Origin: Antitrichia curtipendula
Taxonomy: Eukaryota; Streptophyta; Bryopsida; Hypnales; Leucodontaceae
Reading direction: 5' to 3'
Assembly: GCA_951230915.1 (NCBI GenBank)
Contig: OX579639.1
Coordinates: 18,042,001-18,106,000, forward strand
DNA length: 64,000 nucleotides
This document shows, in pieces, positions 10,705 through 23,111 of this stretch (positions are counted from its first letter, which is position 1; the number at the start of each line of letters is the position of its first letter). The notes below the pieces were generated by a model. It was not told where the DNA came from, made no database searches, and saw only the letters and a list, made by a program, of their open reading frames with translations. Both the position numbers and the translations under genes were made by a program.

Positions 10705-12493
10705 TCTCTTAAAGGACATTTCATGTATGGACTTGGTCAAACTTCATTAAAGTACATACACACGAAACCGCCACTATTTGTTACTAAGCCTAGTTATTAT
10801 TATTAAACTGGTCAAATTATCATATGTTCTTGTTGGCAAGTGAAAGGAGGTTCCAACGCACCAAAGAACATGGCATTTGGATACTGTATGCAAAAGTTAT
10901 TAAAGAACAAAGTTTGGTTCTAAAAACGTTTCTTCCACACAAGTACATAACTTATTTTGGAGATGTACACATAGTATAGATGGCAATTTAAGGCCAGTGG
11001 CACATTTGGGTGTACCTACTTTAGATTTCTACATTAAAGCGTACATTTCAAAAATTTGATATGTTTCACATATATTAATACATGTTTAAAATATAATTTA
11101 TTTTTTTTACAATTAAAAACATAAAATTGATTTTATAGAATTAAAAAAAAAATCTTAATAAAACTTACACTAATTACAAAAACGATTAAAATAATCTAAT
11201 TTTTTAAACAAAAAATAGAAATAATAGTAACAAATATTTTGATGTAATTGGTGTAGTCCTTGAGTGCATACCAAGAAAAATTGAATGGAAAAGTTCAAAA
11301 GTGGAGTTTTTGAAGCTTTCAAGATGCTATCTTCAAATATGTTACAAAAATTATAATTTCAACAATTAAAAACAACTTAAAATGGAATAAAAAATAGATC
11401 ATTGGAGCTGTATTTTTTCACTGAAGCTTTAACCCCTCACCGCCCAAGGGGCCCAAAAGTGGCCTCACACAATCTAGCAGTCGACTTCAAAGTGCTGTAA
11501 CTTTTGCGTCCGGTGTCCAAATTTAATAAAACTTATTGGAAAAGTTGCGCATACTAGACTAGTTTTTGTGGTAAAAATTTCAGATCTATCTAAGATGTAT
11601 TGGATTTTTAGAAGCCATTCGAAGTTCGCAAATTCAATTTCAATTCACCACACTGCATTGAGATGGCTGCAACTTCGGGGGCTTGTATCTTTTTCATCAA
11701 ATGTTATTTTTCAATAAAAAAATTTGGGTTTTGTTCCCCATAAAGTCTACTTAATGTGGGAAAATTTTCATGTCAATCCAAGTTGTTTCGAATGCTTGGG
11801 AGCAATTCGAAGTTCAAAATATAGACATTTCTGCATTACAGTGAACTTCGGCAGCTTATAACTTCTTCAAACAAGGTTCGATTTCAATAATTTTTATTGG
11901 AAAAGTTGCGCATACTAGTCTAGTTCTTGTAGTAAAAATTTCATACCAATCCAAGAAGTCATGATTGACTGAGAGGCATTTTAGTAGAGGTAGGTTCAGC
12001 AATAGATGTGATTTTTTGCTACTTTTTTCACTGTTTTTTGACATTTCAAAACAATTTTGCAAACGCAATGAGTCAATTGAATGATTTTTTTTTCCCACCA
12101 AAGTGTTTTTCTTTTGGTTTTGAATCACTTTTTAGTTCAAAGTTTTTAAATTTGAGTAGGTTTAGAAATCGAATTTCACCTCGAATTGTGTTTTGAGGAC
12201 AATTTCAGCATCTTTTTTCAACACTAAAACATTATAATCTTTCAATCTATACGGTCAAATGACCTCAAATTTGATTTACACCATCTACAACATGCACACT
12301 ACAATATTGTACGGTTGAGATTTTCATACCTTACTCACATTTAGACTTATAACACTTGAAAAGGAAAATTGTTTTTTGACATGGGTAGGCCTTGGGCGGT
12401 GAGGGGTTAAAACGTTTAACAATCAAGAATTATGTGAAAATTCAAGTTTTGACTTTCAAATTGCCTATTGGACTTACAATGTCTTTTTAAGGA
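10705..12493. mobile_element. Outer TTAA-bounded element hosting a nested one
   Basis: TTAA at 10701-10704 with TCTCTTAAAGGACATT, and on the other strand at 12494-12497 TTAA with TCCTTAAAAAGACATT. Removing the nested element at 11433-12406 leaves about 0.8 kb, similar to other members. It also contains the repeat found inverted at 4.74-4.99 kb. No transposase. Confidence 0.45.
11433..12406. mobile_element. 974-bp TTAA element with 17-bp perfect inverted ends
   Basis: TTAA then CCCCTCACCGCCCAAGG at left, and CCTTGGGCGGTGAGGGG then TTAA at right. The 17-bp ends are perfect inverted repeats, so this is a young or well-kept insertion. Inside, AAAGTTGCGCATACTAG occurs twice (about 11.54 and 11.90 kb) as part of a direct repeat. 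No long open frame, so it is non-autonomous. TTAA plus CCCC ends fits piggyBac-like elements. Confidence 0.7.
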
Positions 12494-12497
12494 TTAA

Positions 12498-13731
12498 AGA
12501 TATAATGGTCTAAATTGATATTTGATGCTCCATCACTTCAAATTTCAACAATTCATAGCTTATTCATACAATATCCAAATAACAAATATTTTAGCATGTT
12601 GAAAATGGAGATAAGATTCACTAAACAAATTTCATTTTAATAACAAAATAATTTAAAATAGTTAAAAACCACTAATTAATTCCATTTACACAAAATACAC
12701 AAAATATTTTACATTATAATTTTCTACTAAAATAAAATTTCTTTTCAAAATTTTAATAAATTATAGACAAAAAGGCATTCTTCTCTATTTCCAATAGTAA
12801 TTATTAAAATAAACAACAAATCTAACAAAAAACTTACAATATTAAACAATTAGTGTACTTCTACTAATTGAACATTAAACATGACTCAAAATTCATATGG
12901 ACCTTTGGAACCATGCTCTTGCAATGTAGCTTAAAGCCGCTTCAAAACCACCTTTCTACTACACTAATTAATTTAGCTTATTGGTGTCACCCTAATTTAC
13001 CCCCAATCACACTATTTGTAAATATGTTTTAAATTATAATACCAGGCTAGAGTAGTATAGCGTTGTCCTAATTTTACAGCCTAAATAATACGATAAATCA
13101 GAGTAGTGCAGGATTATGATCCCACCTTGTGTACAACAATCTACGTTTAGAATCATTTGCAATGAACAAGCAAGCTTGAAAAACAATCTTCAGCTTCTGC
13201 TGTTATCATGAAATGCTACACCAAAACTAGGCAAGTTTAAACGCCCAAAAAAGGCTTTCAGGAAAATAACTGCACAGCACTTCTCCTGCCGCAAGCCGAG
13301 GCATTCACCTCAGAAGGAATTTCGGCAAATGTGCTAAACTAAAATCACAAGTCAGCAGACCGGTACCGTTGAGTTGCTAATATCAACAGCTATGCCCAAC
13401 AGTCAGCTTAGAGCCGAAAGGAATGTCGTGAACCACAAGGTAGCTTCTCCACCACATCTAGAGCTCAATTTAACTAGATATATAATGTGCCTTTCAATCC
13501 TTCATGGCAACCCCAACATCACAAAGACAGTTTCAAGCTAACCATTGCCTCACTGAGGTCATAGTTTAGAAAAGGAATCACCTTAAGAGATGGACAACGA
13601 TTGAAAGTGGAAACAACCACATGAGAAAATGTGGAGCCTTCGTGTTTCTAGAAGCCTTTCTACCTTTGACAAGCCTAATAAGAGGAGGGGAAAAAATGGA
13701 GAGAGGAAAAAGGAAGAGGGAAATAAAAATA
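12498..13731. other. AT-rich spacer and probable SEC11 3' flank
   Basis: The left part (to about 13.05 kb) is AT-rich with a weak dispersed-repeat match near 12.55 kb. From about 13.1 kb the base composition rises, which would fit the 3' untranslated region of the minus-strand SEC11 gene. Open frames here run through that gene's 3' end in wrong frames. Confidence 0.4.
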
Positions 13732-16700
13732 CTACTCTTTTGAGGTGATGACTAACAAGCCAAGAGCTCCAATTAAAAAGTACTGCACAGAGAAACAACA
13801 GTTGCACCATTAGGAAACCAGAACACAGTTTCAACAAATTCATTGACTAAAAAGCACAGATTCGGAAACTCATCCACCCAAGGTTCAGCTCCACAGCATT
13901 CACTCATGAAAAACTGGCAAGCTCGATGAGGGACATCAAATTCATGACTAAGAGGAAAATGCCAAGAGCAGAAAGAAACATAAAATTCACCTTGATGTAG
14001 GGCTTCTCTGTCATTATAATGGTAACCCATCCAACATAAGGTAGAAACCTGCAGACAAATATTTCCAACTTTAAGCCTTCAATAAACTGCTTGACATTAA
14101 AAAAGTCCATGTTCGGTAAGAACTCAGAAAATTAGAGTGTATAATAGGGGATGCAACGAATAGTTCAACAACTCACCCAACTGCTCGCCCCATAATGTGA
14201 TGCCGTTGTAGCCATAATTGGTTTTGAGCATAAAGAAGGCGATCATCACCGGTGTTGTTGTCTCCTGCGGAATCAACACAATTTACAAACCCTCTTTCAG
14301 TATATCACACTTGGGGCAAAGTAAACTTCTTCTAAAGCACAGTCAGACCTTGAGAAATTCATTCTCGAATACATAACCTGAATTGTCGTATGGGTATGTA
14401 CTCACAACTGCAACAAGGAAAGACAATCCTAGAGCAGTTTATAAAATCATACCTTTTGTGAGAACCTCAAAATCCCCCTTCTCAATGTTCTCATGCACCT
14501 GCAATGATACGCCGAGTCACTTTATCAACAACAGCCATGGAGTATGGACTTCAATAAAAATTTCCACTGCACTGATGCTTCAACATTGTTCTCCAGTAGA
14601 GTCCAGCTGAAGAATGTGTTCAAAATGCAGTAATAATCCGACAAGAAAGCCGGCAGATCAATCGATTGATGCAAACCAAAGAAAGTAATAGTAATAGATA
14701 TCAGTGCTCCCAAAATGCAAGACATCAATTTATGCATACTGGGAACCCTACAGGTCACACAGCCACATGCAAAGTATGAGACATGCTCACCTTGATCACT
14801 CTATGCACAATTGGTATTTCCCGCCCCTGCAAAGTTGTACCAAACATAATTTTGCATGACAACCATCAGATAGGATTTTAGTGCCATGACTGCATTTCTT
14901 TATTTCATTGTTACGCATTTATGGATCTCCAAGCTGGTCTTTAACCCTAACGCATACTCGTGAGAAACCGTTGGAACGTTGCCTCAATTCCAACCAGAAC
15001 TGTGCATGTTGCAGCTGACCACAAAAAACCACAAGCTTAGCATCGGTTGTAAACTCACTTCAACGTGGAAAACCACGATTTCTCCAGCTCGAATTGGTGC
15101 TTTCCCCATGTGAAGAAAGAGGATATCTCCCTATGAACCATGAAAAAACAAGTAAGTTCAATATCTGAAAACAACTCTAGGGCTAAAAATGTATAGAAAA
15201 TAGTATCTAAGGGCAGTCTGAAGGCTTCGAATTCTGATTCCGCAACATACTTAGAGGCCCAAAATTGAGTAAAATCCCCAAACTGTCACCTACAACCTGT
15301 TTAGAGTGTTTAAGGTCAGAAAAACCATGAAAGACTGTCAGATTAGATGCATACCCTTCTAAAACCAGGCTCCATACTGCCTGACAGCACAACAACGACA
15401 GGAGATTCACTCCCCGTGAAGCACATTAGCCCTTTCCATATGATCAAAGCTGACGTCACGATCATTCCTGAAAGTCGATAATCAAACCACCTCACGATTA
15501 CTTAATCAAATCCGTTACTGAGCTTTCAAAATATCAGGAAGAATATGACCCGAACAAAATTCTTCACGACCACGAAAATCTAGATAGCAATAATAATACC
15601 CTATATACAATTGAAGAGCTACAAAACACATCATCACAAATTACGAAGGCATCTAACCAGAGCCCACACTAGGCCTCCGGACTGACTCAAAACAAAAGTT
15701 CGATCCGATTCATCCACTTGCAACAGAGTCCATCACCTCGAGGTACCCCAAAATGTGCATCGCAAAGGAAACAATACCTCTCTTCAACGATTTGCAAATA
15801 CTTCGAAGCAAAACCCTAATCCACATCACCAATTGGAACACGATAAAAACAAGCAAGCTACCAAATTCGTTACTGTGCTTTCAAAACATCGAGAAGCACA
15901 AGATTCAGACAAATCCTGTACTAAAATGAAAATCTCGATAGAAATAACGCCATAAATCCAATTTAAGAGCTACAGGGCAAGTCATTAGGCCCCGCACAAA
16001 AAGCTCAACCCGATTCGTCCACCTTTGCAACAGAGTCCATCAGCCCGAGCTACCTCTAAATTAAAATCGCACACGTAAAACCTCCTGACAATTTCCAATG
16101 AAATCCTAATCCACATCACCAATCGGAACGCGGAAAGAACAATCAAGCAACCAAATCCTCCCCTCAGTTTTCTAAACATCAGGAATCACACAATCCACGC
16201 ACATTTCTTCACTAAAACAAAAATCTAGATAGAATCATAGCACATTATACAAATCCACGAGCTACAACAAAGACAACATCCAACCAAAATTCCACACTAG
16301 ACCACCGCGCTAACTCAAAACAACACCCGATCCATCCACCTATAATGCAAATCGCACATGAAACCAAATCCATTCCTCAGCTTTCAAACATCAGCCAGCA
16401 CACAATCCAGACACAATTCCATCACCCTGAGCTACCCTCAAACGCGAATCGCACACAATATGCCCCCAATTGCAACCACTCCCAACCATTTTGAGTAAAA
16501 CCCTAACCCGCATCCAAATTGCAACACGGAACAAACAACCAAGTAACCAAATCCGTCCTCAGCTTTCAAAACACCAGGAAGCACACAATCCACACACAAT
16601 TCCATCACCCCGACATAACCCCAAAACACAAATCGCACACGAAACACCCCCCATTGCAACCATTCCCACCGATTTCGATTAAAACCCTAATTCAAAGAGC

Positions 16701-16800
16701 TAGCAAGCAAAAGAGACATACCGAGACTGATGGCCTGCAATGCCATGTGGCGAATGTTGGTGGCCTTGATGGCCGCGACGGTGTCGCCATAGCCACCCAT
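13732..16800 (-). CDS. SEC11: Signal peptidase complex catalytic subunit SEC11
   Basis: ER membrane serine protease that removes signal peptides from secretory proteins. Eight exons on the minus strand: 16800-16722, 15467-15355, 15130-15059, 14826-14791, 14498-14453, 14264-14177, 14048-13991 and 13782-13732, all with GT-AG introns and matching phases. They sum to 543 nt, 180 aa, the usual plant length. Residues about 20-50 include the N-terminal membrane segment ([13 protein letters not shown]). SGSMEPG holds the catalytic Ser (S57), [10 protein letters not shown] the His (H96), and KGDNNTGDD the Asp region (117-123). [15 protein letters not shown] and a hydrophobic tail ending VITSKE close the protein. 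The ATG at 16800 is the first after an in-frame stop and gives the family N-terminus. Intron 1 (1254 bp) is filled by a diverged tandem array. Family identity is near certain and all key residues are present. Confidence 0.95.
15500..16720 (-). repeat. Tandem array in SEC11 intron 1, about five units
   Basis: The landmark GCTTTCAAAACATCAGGA (plus strand) recurs, diverged, near 15.52, 15.87, 16.17, 16.38 and 16.56 kb, giving units of roughly 180-360 bp. Neighbouring words recur with it, such as CCAAATCC, AAAACCCTAA and GAGCTACMMAA. On the gene's sense strand four of the five units contain GGATTTG shortly after the landmark, and the fifth has GAATTTG. Short frames across the array are not genes. 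Confidence 0.75.
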
Positions 16801-17195
16801 TGCGTGATGCCTGATGCGCTCGCGATTCTCCTTCTCGTCCTTGTTGTGTGCACAAGCAGCTGCGGAGCTTCACGACGATGAGCTGATGAGTGCTGATGGC
16901 TGTGCTGGAGAGTCTGATCAAGTTTCCGTCTGGTAGTCGCCGTCCGGGGGAGGTGGTCTCCGTCCGATGGTCTGTGGGATTTGGGACGAAGTCCGGGGTT
17001 GCAGGGGGGGAATATGTCACGGGCTCTGTATCGTCCTATCACGTGTTTTCAGAACGTGACATGTCGGAGTTGTCCAATCATATGACTAAAAAGTCCCATC
17101 AAGGACTCTTGGGGATTGATCCATTAAAGTCTTGCATTAGTCTATGAGAGATTTTTTTTAATAAATGAGATTTGGGTTACATCAGGTCGAATTGA

Positions 17196-17599
17196 GGCCA
17201 CTTCACACCATGGCCCAAAGTCAAAAGGCCGTGGATTTTCACCAATCAAATTTCAAGAAACCGAGAGTTCAGGCTCTCGATCTTTCACACTAAAGGACAT
17301 AAGTCCAAAGGCCATTGCCCTCCAAGTACCTACATGGCAATGGACTCTCAAAGGAAGTTTGGATTAGCTAGAAAATCCAAATTATGGTTGAAAGACCGTT
17401 GACTTATGACAAAATCTCAACCATTAAATTGATACAGGTTAGGATTTTGGACTTGGTCTTTGGAAGCTTCACACTATGGCTAGCCGAAGGCTCCAACATT
17501 TTCTTTCCTATTTATTGTTGGTTTCTTCGAACTCTCAACAAAGTTTGTCCACTCAATCCCACGGCCTCTTAGCTTAGATGGCCATAGTGTGAAGTGGCC
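17196..17599. mobile_element. Inverted-end element GGCCACTTCACAC
   Basis: GGCCACTTCACACCATGGCC at left and its diverged inverse GGCCATAGTGTGAAGTGGCC at right. The similarity extends inward to an AGGCCGTGG-type block, about 42 bp in all. A third partial copy of the end (CTTCACACTATGGC) lies inside near 17.47 kb. No clear target duplication and no coding capacity. Confidence 0.6.
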
Positions 17600-17639
17600 C
17601 TTAGTGGTTACAAGCAATGTCTTTGATGAAGGTGGTGGA

Positions 17640-17970
17640 ATGATTAGTGATTGCAATAGGAACTTCCACGTTTTGAATATGAATTCATCACATAAAGTGA
17701 CTTTTTTTGCCTTCATGTTGTAGCCATGTTAAGAATATTATAGCTGCTTTAGGTAAGTAAAATGATCATTATGGATTTTTTTTCTTAAATTAATTTGAGC
17801 TAGTCTAGATATTTTTTGGGGCAATTAGGTAGCACACTCCAAAAACTCATAACAATTTCATATTTAATTTGTGAAAAAAATTAAGTTTCAATTACTCTTC
17901 CCATTTTTCAAATTTGTCTTTATGTGAGTTTTATTTAAAAAATTCAGCAATGTCAATAGGACAAACTAGT
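17640..17970. repeat. AT-decayed copy of the 8.54-8.87 kb repeat
   Basis: Collinear with 8.54-8.87 kb (GGAATGATTAGTGATTGCAA, GTAAGTAAAATGA, CACAAACTC-type words) but with many more A/T positions. No termini were found. Confidence 0.55.
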
Positions 17971-18119
17971 CATAGGCTAGTTTACTTTATGTATTTTATA
18001 AAATATATGCACAAAAGTTAGGTCAAACCTCCTTGCACCTAGAATTGATCAAATTTTGTATGAAAGACAAAACAACTCAAAATTCAGTATGGAAGTGTGA
18101 ACTAGTTGCAAGAAGAGAA

Positions 18120-18635
18120 TCATAATTGTTGGTTGGTAAAATTTTGGAAGAAAATTTGTAAACAACAAAGAAGATAAATTTCTAATTTTTAGAACACTAT
18201 TTTTAACATTGAACTTGAACTTTTTGGTGGCTTTTAGTTAGACAAAAAGCCGAAGCTATTAATATAAGGTGGTTTCTTGCTATTCACCATTGGCAAAGGC
18301 AATATTGACTATAGAAAACTCAAAAAAATATTTTTGATTCTAAAATACCATTGAAGTTTGCTCTTAGTTTTAATTATAATTGTTGGTAAATTTTTGGGAG
18401 GAGATTTGTGAACAACAAAGAAGGTAAGTTTTTAATTTTTAGAATACTATTTTTAACATTAGGCTTGAACTTTTTGGTGTCTTTCAGTCAGACAAAAAGT
18501 CAAAGCTATAACTATAAGGTGGTTTCTTCTTATTCACCTAGAATTGAAAGCTTAGCAAAGGCAATATCAACTATATAAAACTCAAAAAAATATTTTTGAT
18601 TCTAACTTAGCATTGAAGTTTGCTCTTAATTCTAA
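18120..18635. repeat. Direct tandem duplication, two units of about 255 bp
   Basis: ATAATTGTTGG, then TTTGTRAACAACAAAGAAG, ACTATTTTTAACATT, GACAAAAAG, ATAAGGTGGTTTCTT and ATATTTTTGATTCTAA run in the same order twice. AT-rich and noncoding. Confidence 0.75.
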
Positions 18636-18639
18636 AGAT

Positions 18640-20900
18640 AAAAAAAAAATTCTTGAGTGACATCAACAAAATTTATCATAAAGTCATTTGTAGGTAGAAA
18701 TTATTTTTCATCAACATATTTGTATTTTACTCATTCAATTTTGATGATTTCATCTATATATCAAAATTATTGTTCTACATTTGACAATAAAATTTGAATT
18801 CCTGGATTAAAAAAAAGTCTTGAAATAAACACTATAAAGTATTAATAGCCTTTGGGCAAAAGAATTCCAATAAAAAAATTATTGATATCAATACCAGAAT
18901 GTAAGAAGGTGGAAGTAAAGGTAGAATATTTCTGAAGTAGTTCATATATGCTAAAATACATAGATAGTTTCAAAATTATTGTTTAAGAAAAAATGTAAGC
19001 ATATAAAAATCATAAATTAAAAACATCAACATTTTGGGAGATTTTTTTGTAATTTCAACGAGCTTCCAAATTCAACCTTTCAAAATAACCTTAAAATATT
19101 TTATATGTGCATGTTTAAAACACCTTCAAAAAGATCCAAAATTGTTCACGGAAAGCTCTATAAGTTTACAACCATGTAGCATCATGTGTAAAGTTGGAGA
19201 AAGGTAGGTGCATCTTTCAATCATTTTTAGAAAGACACAATATCATTTACCAAAGTGTATAAAGTTTCACAATAAAAGAGAAGACATTCTGTAATGACAT
19301 TTACATGAAACATTAGTAACATTAAAAAAATATATATATGAAAAAATTGTGTATGTGTTTTGAGGCACAAGGGGAAGGAGGGGGGGACTAAGAAGAAAAT
19401 TTGGAAGTCATTTGATGGCATTTGAATCAATTACTAGAAATAGAAAATAAGCTAAAAGATGAGATTTAATACAAATTGAACTATTCAATTGTATCAATAA
19501 TTCAATTTATCTAGAAAATGAACCATGAAACTCTTAACTATTGTTGTTATGAAAACTTATGAAAAAAAATTAGGGAGGGAATAGAGAAAGAGTTTCTCAT
19601 AGGCTTACAATGGATTATAATAAATGGAGTTTTTTAATTTTGTACAACAACCTTCAAGCGGTAGGGTCCATGTGAAGTAACGATTTGAAATTTGGATGTC
19701 AATCTAACATCTAAACTTTGTCAAACTCAAATACAACACCACTTTAGAGTTTTTTAGGAATACAAAAGATACAATAATGATCCTAATCAAGTAATCGGGA
19801 ATGCCATTTGTCACTGAATCCAACTTAGTATGAGGACAAACTTTTTTCACTAGTTCATACCTCAATTCATGGACCTTCTATGCTAAATACTCAAAAAACA
19901 TCATCTTGCAACCAATTGCTATACCTTTAAGGTTTAACCTTGTAGTGCTTGAATCCTTTCTTGATTTTTTGTATATTTTAGCTTATATCTTTACAAATAT
20001 TTATTATCATCTCAGTTTCATCAAATTCAACAAATAAAAAATGTGGTTTAAAAAAAGTCAAACATTGATTTGGATGAATCAAAAGTTTTGTGGTAAGAAA
20101 AGTCCCTACAAAGGGGCTAACCATTAAAGGACATTTGAGGCCATAGGAAGGCTTTCCCAACTTGGATTTTAGAATCTTTCTTAAAACAAGCATCATGTAG
20201 CTTGTTTAAATTATCAATCAATGATGAGCTTCCACATCCTCAAGGCCATGGGCAACCTTAAAGCCACTACTTATTTTTTTTTATAAAACTTTTCAATGCA
20301 AAAACTGTAAGTTCAAATTGTGATTCAAACCCCCAAGATTTAGATTGATAGATGCATCTTGTGAAGACAAAAAGAATGATATCCCCAAAGTTCACATGTA
20401 ATTGAATATTGTAGGAATTTTTTTAAAGATTCTTAAAAACGAGCCCTTTGGGTTGGGTATGTTGTTTAATCCTTAAAAGATGTGGACCTTATGCCCAAGG
20501 TAGTCACCCAAAAAATGCTTCAATTATTGAACCAATAGGTACATTTTTTTTGTTTCTACAGTGAACAATGAAGTCATCCATTGACCACTTTTTAGCCTCA
20601 ATGTTCTTCTAAGGTTAAGTTAAGGTAACTACACCTAATTTCTAAAGCCAACCACTACAGATTCTTGTCTAAAATGCACTCCCACTATTCATGAGAGTCT
20701 ATGGCTGATTTTAGAAACAATTATTTTCAACACTTTGAAAATCTTTAGTTTACTCATATGATGTCCAAAAAATGCATTCTAAGATAATCTGAAATCTCTT
20801 TTTGATGTCACCAAAAAGATTCAATAAAATAATGAAAATCATGCTGAATTGCTTATTTTTGCGATTTTAGGTGTAGATACCTCACACCATTTCTAAGCTC
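18640..20900. other. AT-rich intergenic region, nothing recognised
   Basis: No splice-consistent exon chain, RNA gene, terminal repeat pair or transposase fragment was found. Short frames at 19.2 and 20.0 kb look like chance. Confidence 0.5.
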
Positions 20901-20939
20901 TTTGTTAATACGAATGCTCAGAATTTTTTATTTTTTGGG

Positions 20940-21299
20940 CTTGGTCCCCCATAATTTCCAGAGTTCCCCGTTGGCACTTTCCAGTGGCAAATGGGCACTG
21001 CACCTGGCGTGCCAATTTCGCAGTTCAATAGGGAGGCTCCCCGTTGACGTCCTAGTTGGTGGCGCCAATGCAGCCTCTCCATCACTCAATCGCAGCCCTC
21101 GGCGGAGCTCCGCGGTGCGAGAGGTCTCGCAAGCCCCACGCTGGCTCCCCTTCTCCATCGCTTGCTGCCTTCGTGCGCACATCAAACAAACCCTAACGCA
21201 ACGCCCTTACGCCATTCCCTCCTCCTCCCCTTCGCCGGCCTGTCCGCTATGTTCATGGTGTAGCGCGCACGGCCACCTCCGTTGCTCATCCTCCACCAG
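20940..21299 (+). other. Probable 5'UTR exon of the DUF3067 gene
   Basis: GC-rich, CpG-rich block ending in CTCCACCAG before a good donor, GTACGTCT, at 21300. If spliced to the acceptor at 23078 the reading frame through this block meets a TGA at once, so it cannot be an N-terminal extension of the protein and is read as 5' untranslated. An AAACCCTAA telobox lies at about 21.19 kb. The exact transcription start is unknown. Confidence 0.45.
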
Positions 21300-21310
21300 G
21301 TACGTCTCTT

Positions 21311-22810
21311 TTCATGTCGCCTTTGGCCGCGCGCGCAGGCATCAAATTCATCTTTATTCGGAACTCCTCATGTGAGAATTGGCACTGGTAACTTGCGAAT
21401 TTTCCGCGGTTGAGGATTTTGTACGTTTAGATTGAGTTTTGAAAATGCTCCTGTGGAAATCTTTTTTGTGATTGGACATGAGAAAGGAGAACGGTTGTTG
21501 TTCAGTAGGAGCTTGAATTAAAATCTGGTGACAATAACGAATGAATTGCCCGAAGCGAAGAGACTGCCCGAGGCGCACCGAGGCTTTCTATAAGATGTGA
21601 CTTCATGTCGTCTTTGGCTGCGCGCACACGCATCAAATTCATCTCTGTTTTTAACTCCTCATGTGAGAATTGGCACTGGTAAGCTTGCGAATTCCGCGGT
21701 TGAGGATTTTGTACGTTTGGACTGAGTTTTGGAAATACTCCTGTGAACATCTTTTTTCTGGCTGGACATTGAGCAAGGACAACGGTCGTTGTTCAGTAGG
21801 ATCTAGGATTGAAATTTGGTGAAAATAAAAAATTTACTGCTCGAAGCGCATCGAGGCTTTCTATATGATGTGATTTCATGTCGCTTGCACAGGCGTTAAA
21901 AATTCAACTCTGTGTTTACTCTGCATGTTCTGGTAGCTTGCGAACTCCGCGTTTGAGGATTTTGTACGTTTACATTGAGTTTTGGAATGCTCCTGTGTAT
22001 ATCTGGGTGGACTTCGAGCGCTTATGAGGAAGGGCAACAGTTGTTGTTCAGTGAGTAGGATCTTGGATTGAAATCTGGTGACTATAACGTATTAACTGCC
22101 TGAAGTGCACCGAGGCTTTCTATATGATATGGTTTCATGTCGCTTTTGATCGCGCGCACAGGCATTAAATTCATCTCTACTTGTAACTCCTCATGTCATA
22201 ATCGGCACTGGTCGCTTGCGAATTGCGCGTTTGAGGATTTGTACGTTTACATTGAGTTTTGGAATGCTTCTGTGGAAATCTTTTTCTGGCGGGACATGAG
22301 GAAGGACAACGTTTGTTGTTCAGTAGGATCTAGGATTTAAATTTGGTGACAATGACGAATGAACTGCCCGAAACGCACCGATGCTTTCTATATGATGCGA
22401 TTTCATGTCGCCTTTGGCTGTGCGCACAGGCATCAAATTTTCTCTGTGTTTACTCTTCATGTCACAATTGGCACTGGTAGCTTGGGAAATCCGCGTTTGA
22501 GGACTTTGTACGTTTGGATTGAGTTTTAAAATGCTCCGTTGGTAGAACTTGTGGCTAAGAAACTTCAGAGGCCGGAGGTGATGAGTCGTATTATCCCATA
22601 ATTGGCAGCGCTTGAGGATTCGTGCGACTAGTGTATGGCACGATTTGAGTTTTAGAAATTTTTCTCTTGTTGTCTTTTGCTGGCTCGACATTTGGAGGTT
22701 CGTGTTATTCAGCGGAATCTTGGATTTAAATTTTGCGACAAGAATGAATGCATTGAGCGCACCGAGACTTTGTTATAGGATGTCATTTTAGTAGTGCTGG
22801 CGGTGATTTT
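21311..22810 (+). repeat. Tandem array in the DUF3067 5' intron, five units plus a remnant
   Basis: Units start TTCATGTCG at about 21311, 21602, 21876, 22134 and 22403. TACGTTT words in them lie at 21422, 21712, 21965, 22242 and 22509, giving spacings of 290, 253, 277 and 267 bp. Each unit has GCACTGGT, TTGAGGATTTTGTACGTTT and a CGAAGCGCACCGAGGC-like word. A sixth, decayed unit reaches about 22.81 kb. The array begins about 10 bp after the splice donor. Confidence 0.85.
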
Positions 22811-23111
22811 GTAGGCCAGGAAACTTCAGAGGCGAGAGCTTCGGCATTAGTTGTTGTTTTTCTCTGAAGGTGGGAGCTCACAAATGGCAAAGCGGTGCAG
22901 GATAAAGAATTTGCTTCCTGCCTGCTTTCATTGTCGCGTCGAAATGGAGTGTCGAAGCGCACGAAGCGCACCAATATGTAATTTCATTTCAGTAGAACTT
23001 GTGGTAGCTGGTTTCGTTGTCCTGTTGAAATGGAGTGTCGAACTGGATGAAGCTCATGTTTTTCGCTCTGTTTGACAGGTGATACTTTCACTCCACGACC
23101 TGGTAGAACAG

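Noticed and set aside
13583..14110. Minus frames of 68-86 aa at the end of SEC11
   Set aside because: They are read-through of SEC11 exons 7 and 8 into introns or in shifted frames.
16438..17042. Several frames of 70-120 aa on both strands around SEC11 exon 1
   Set aside because: They lie in the intron 1 array or read exon 1 in the wrong frame; the SEC11 exon chain explains the region.
20902..21375. 157-aa frame over the GC-rich block ahead of DUF3067
   Set aside because: It runs across the inferred splice donor, and splicing would meet a stop at once; better read as 5' untranslated sequence.
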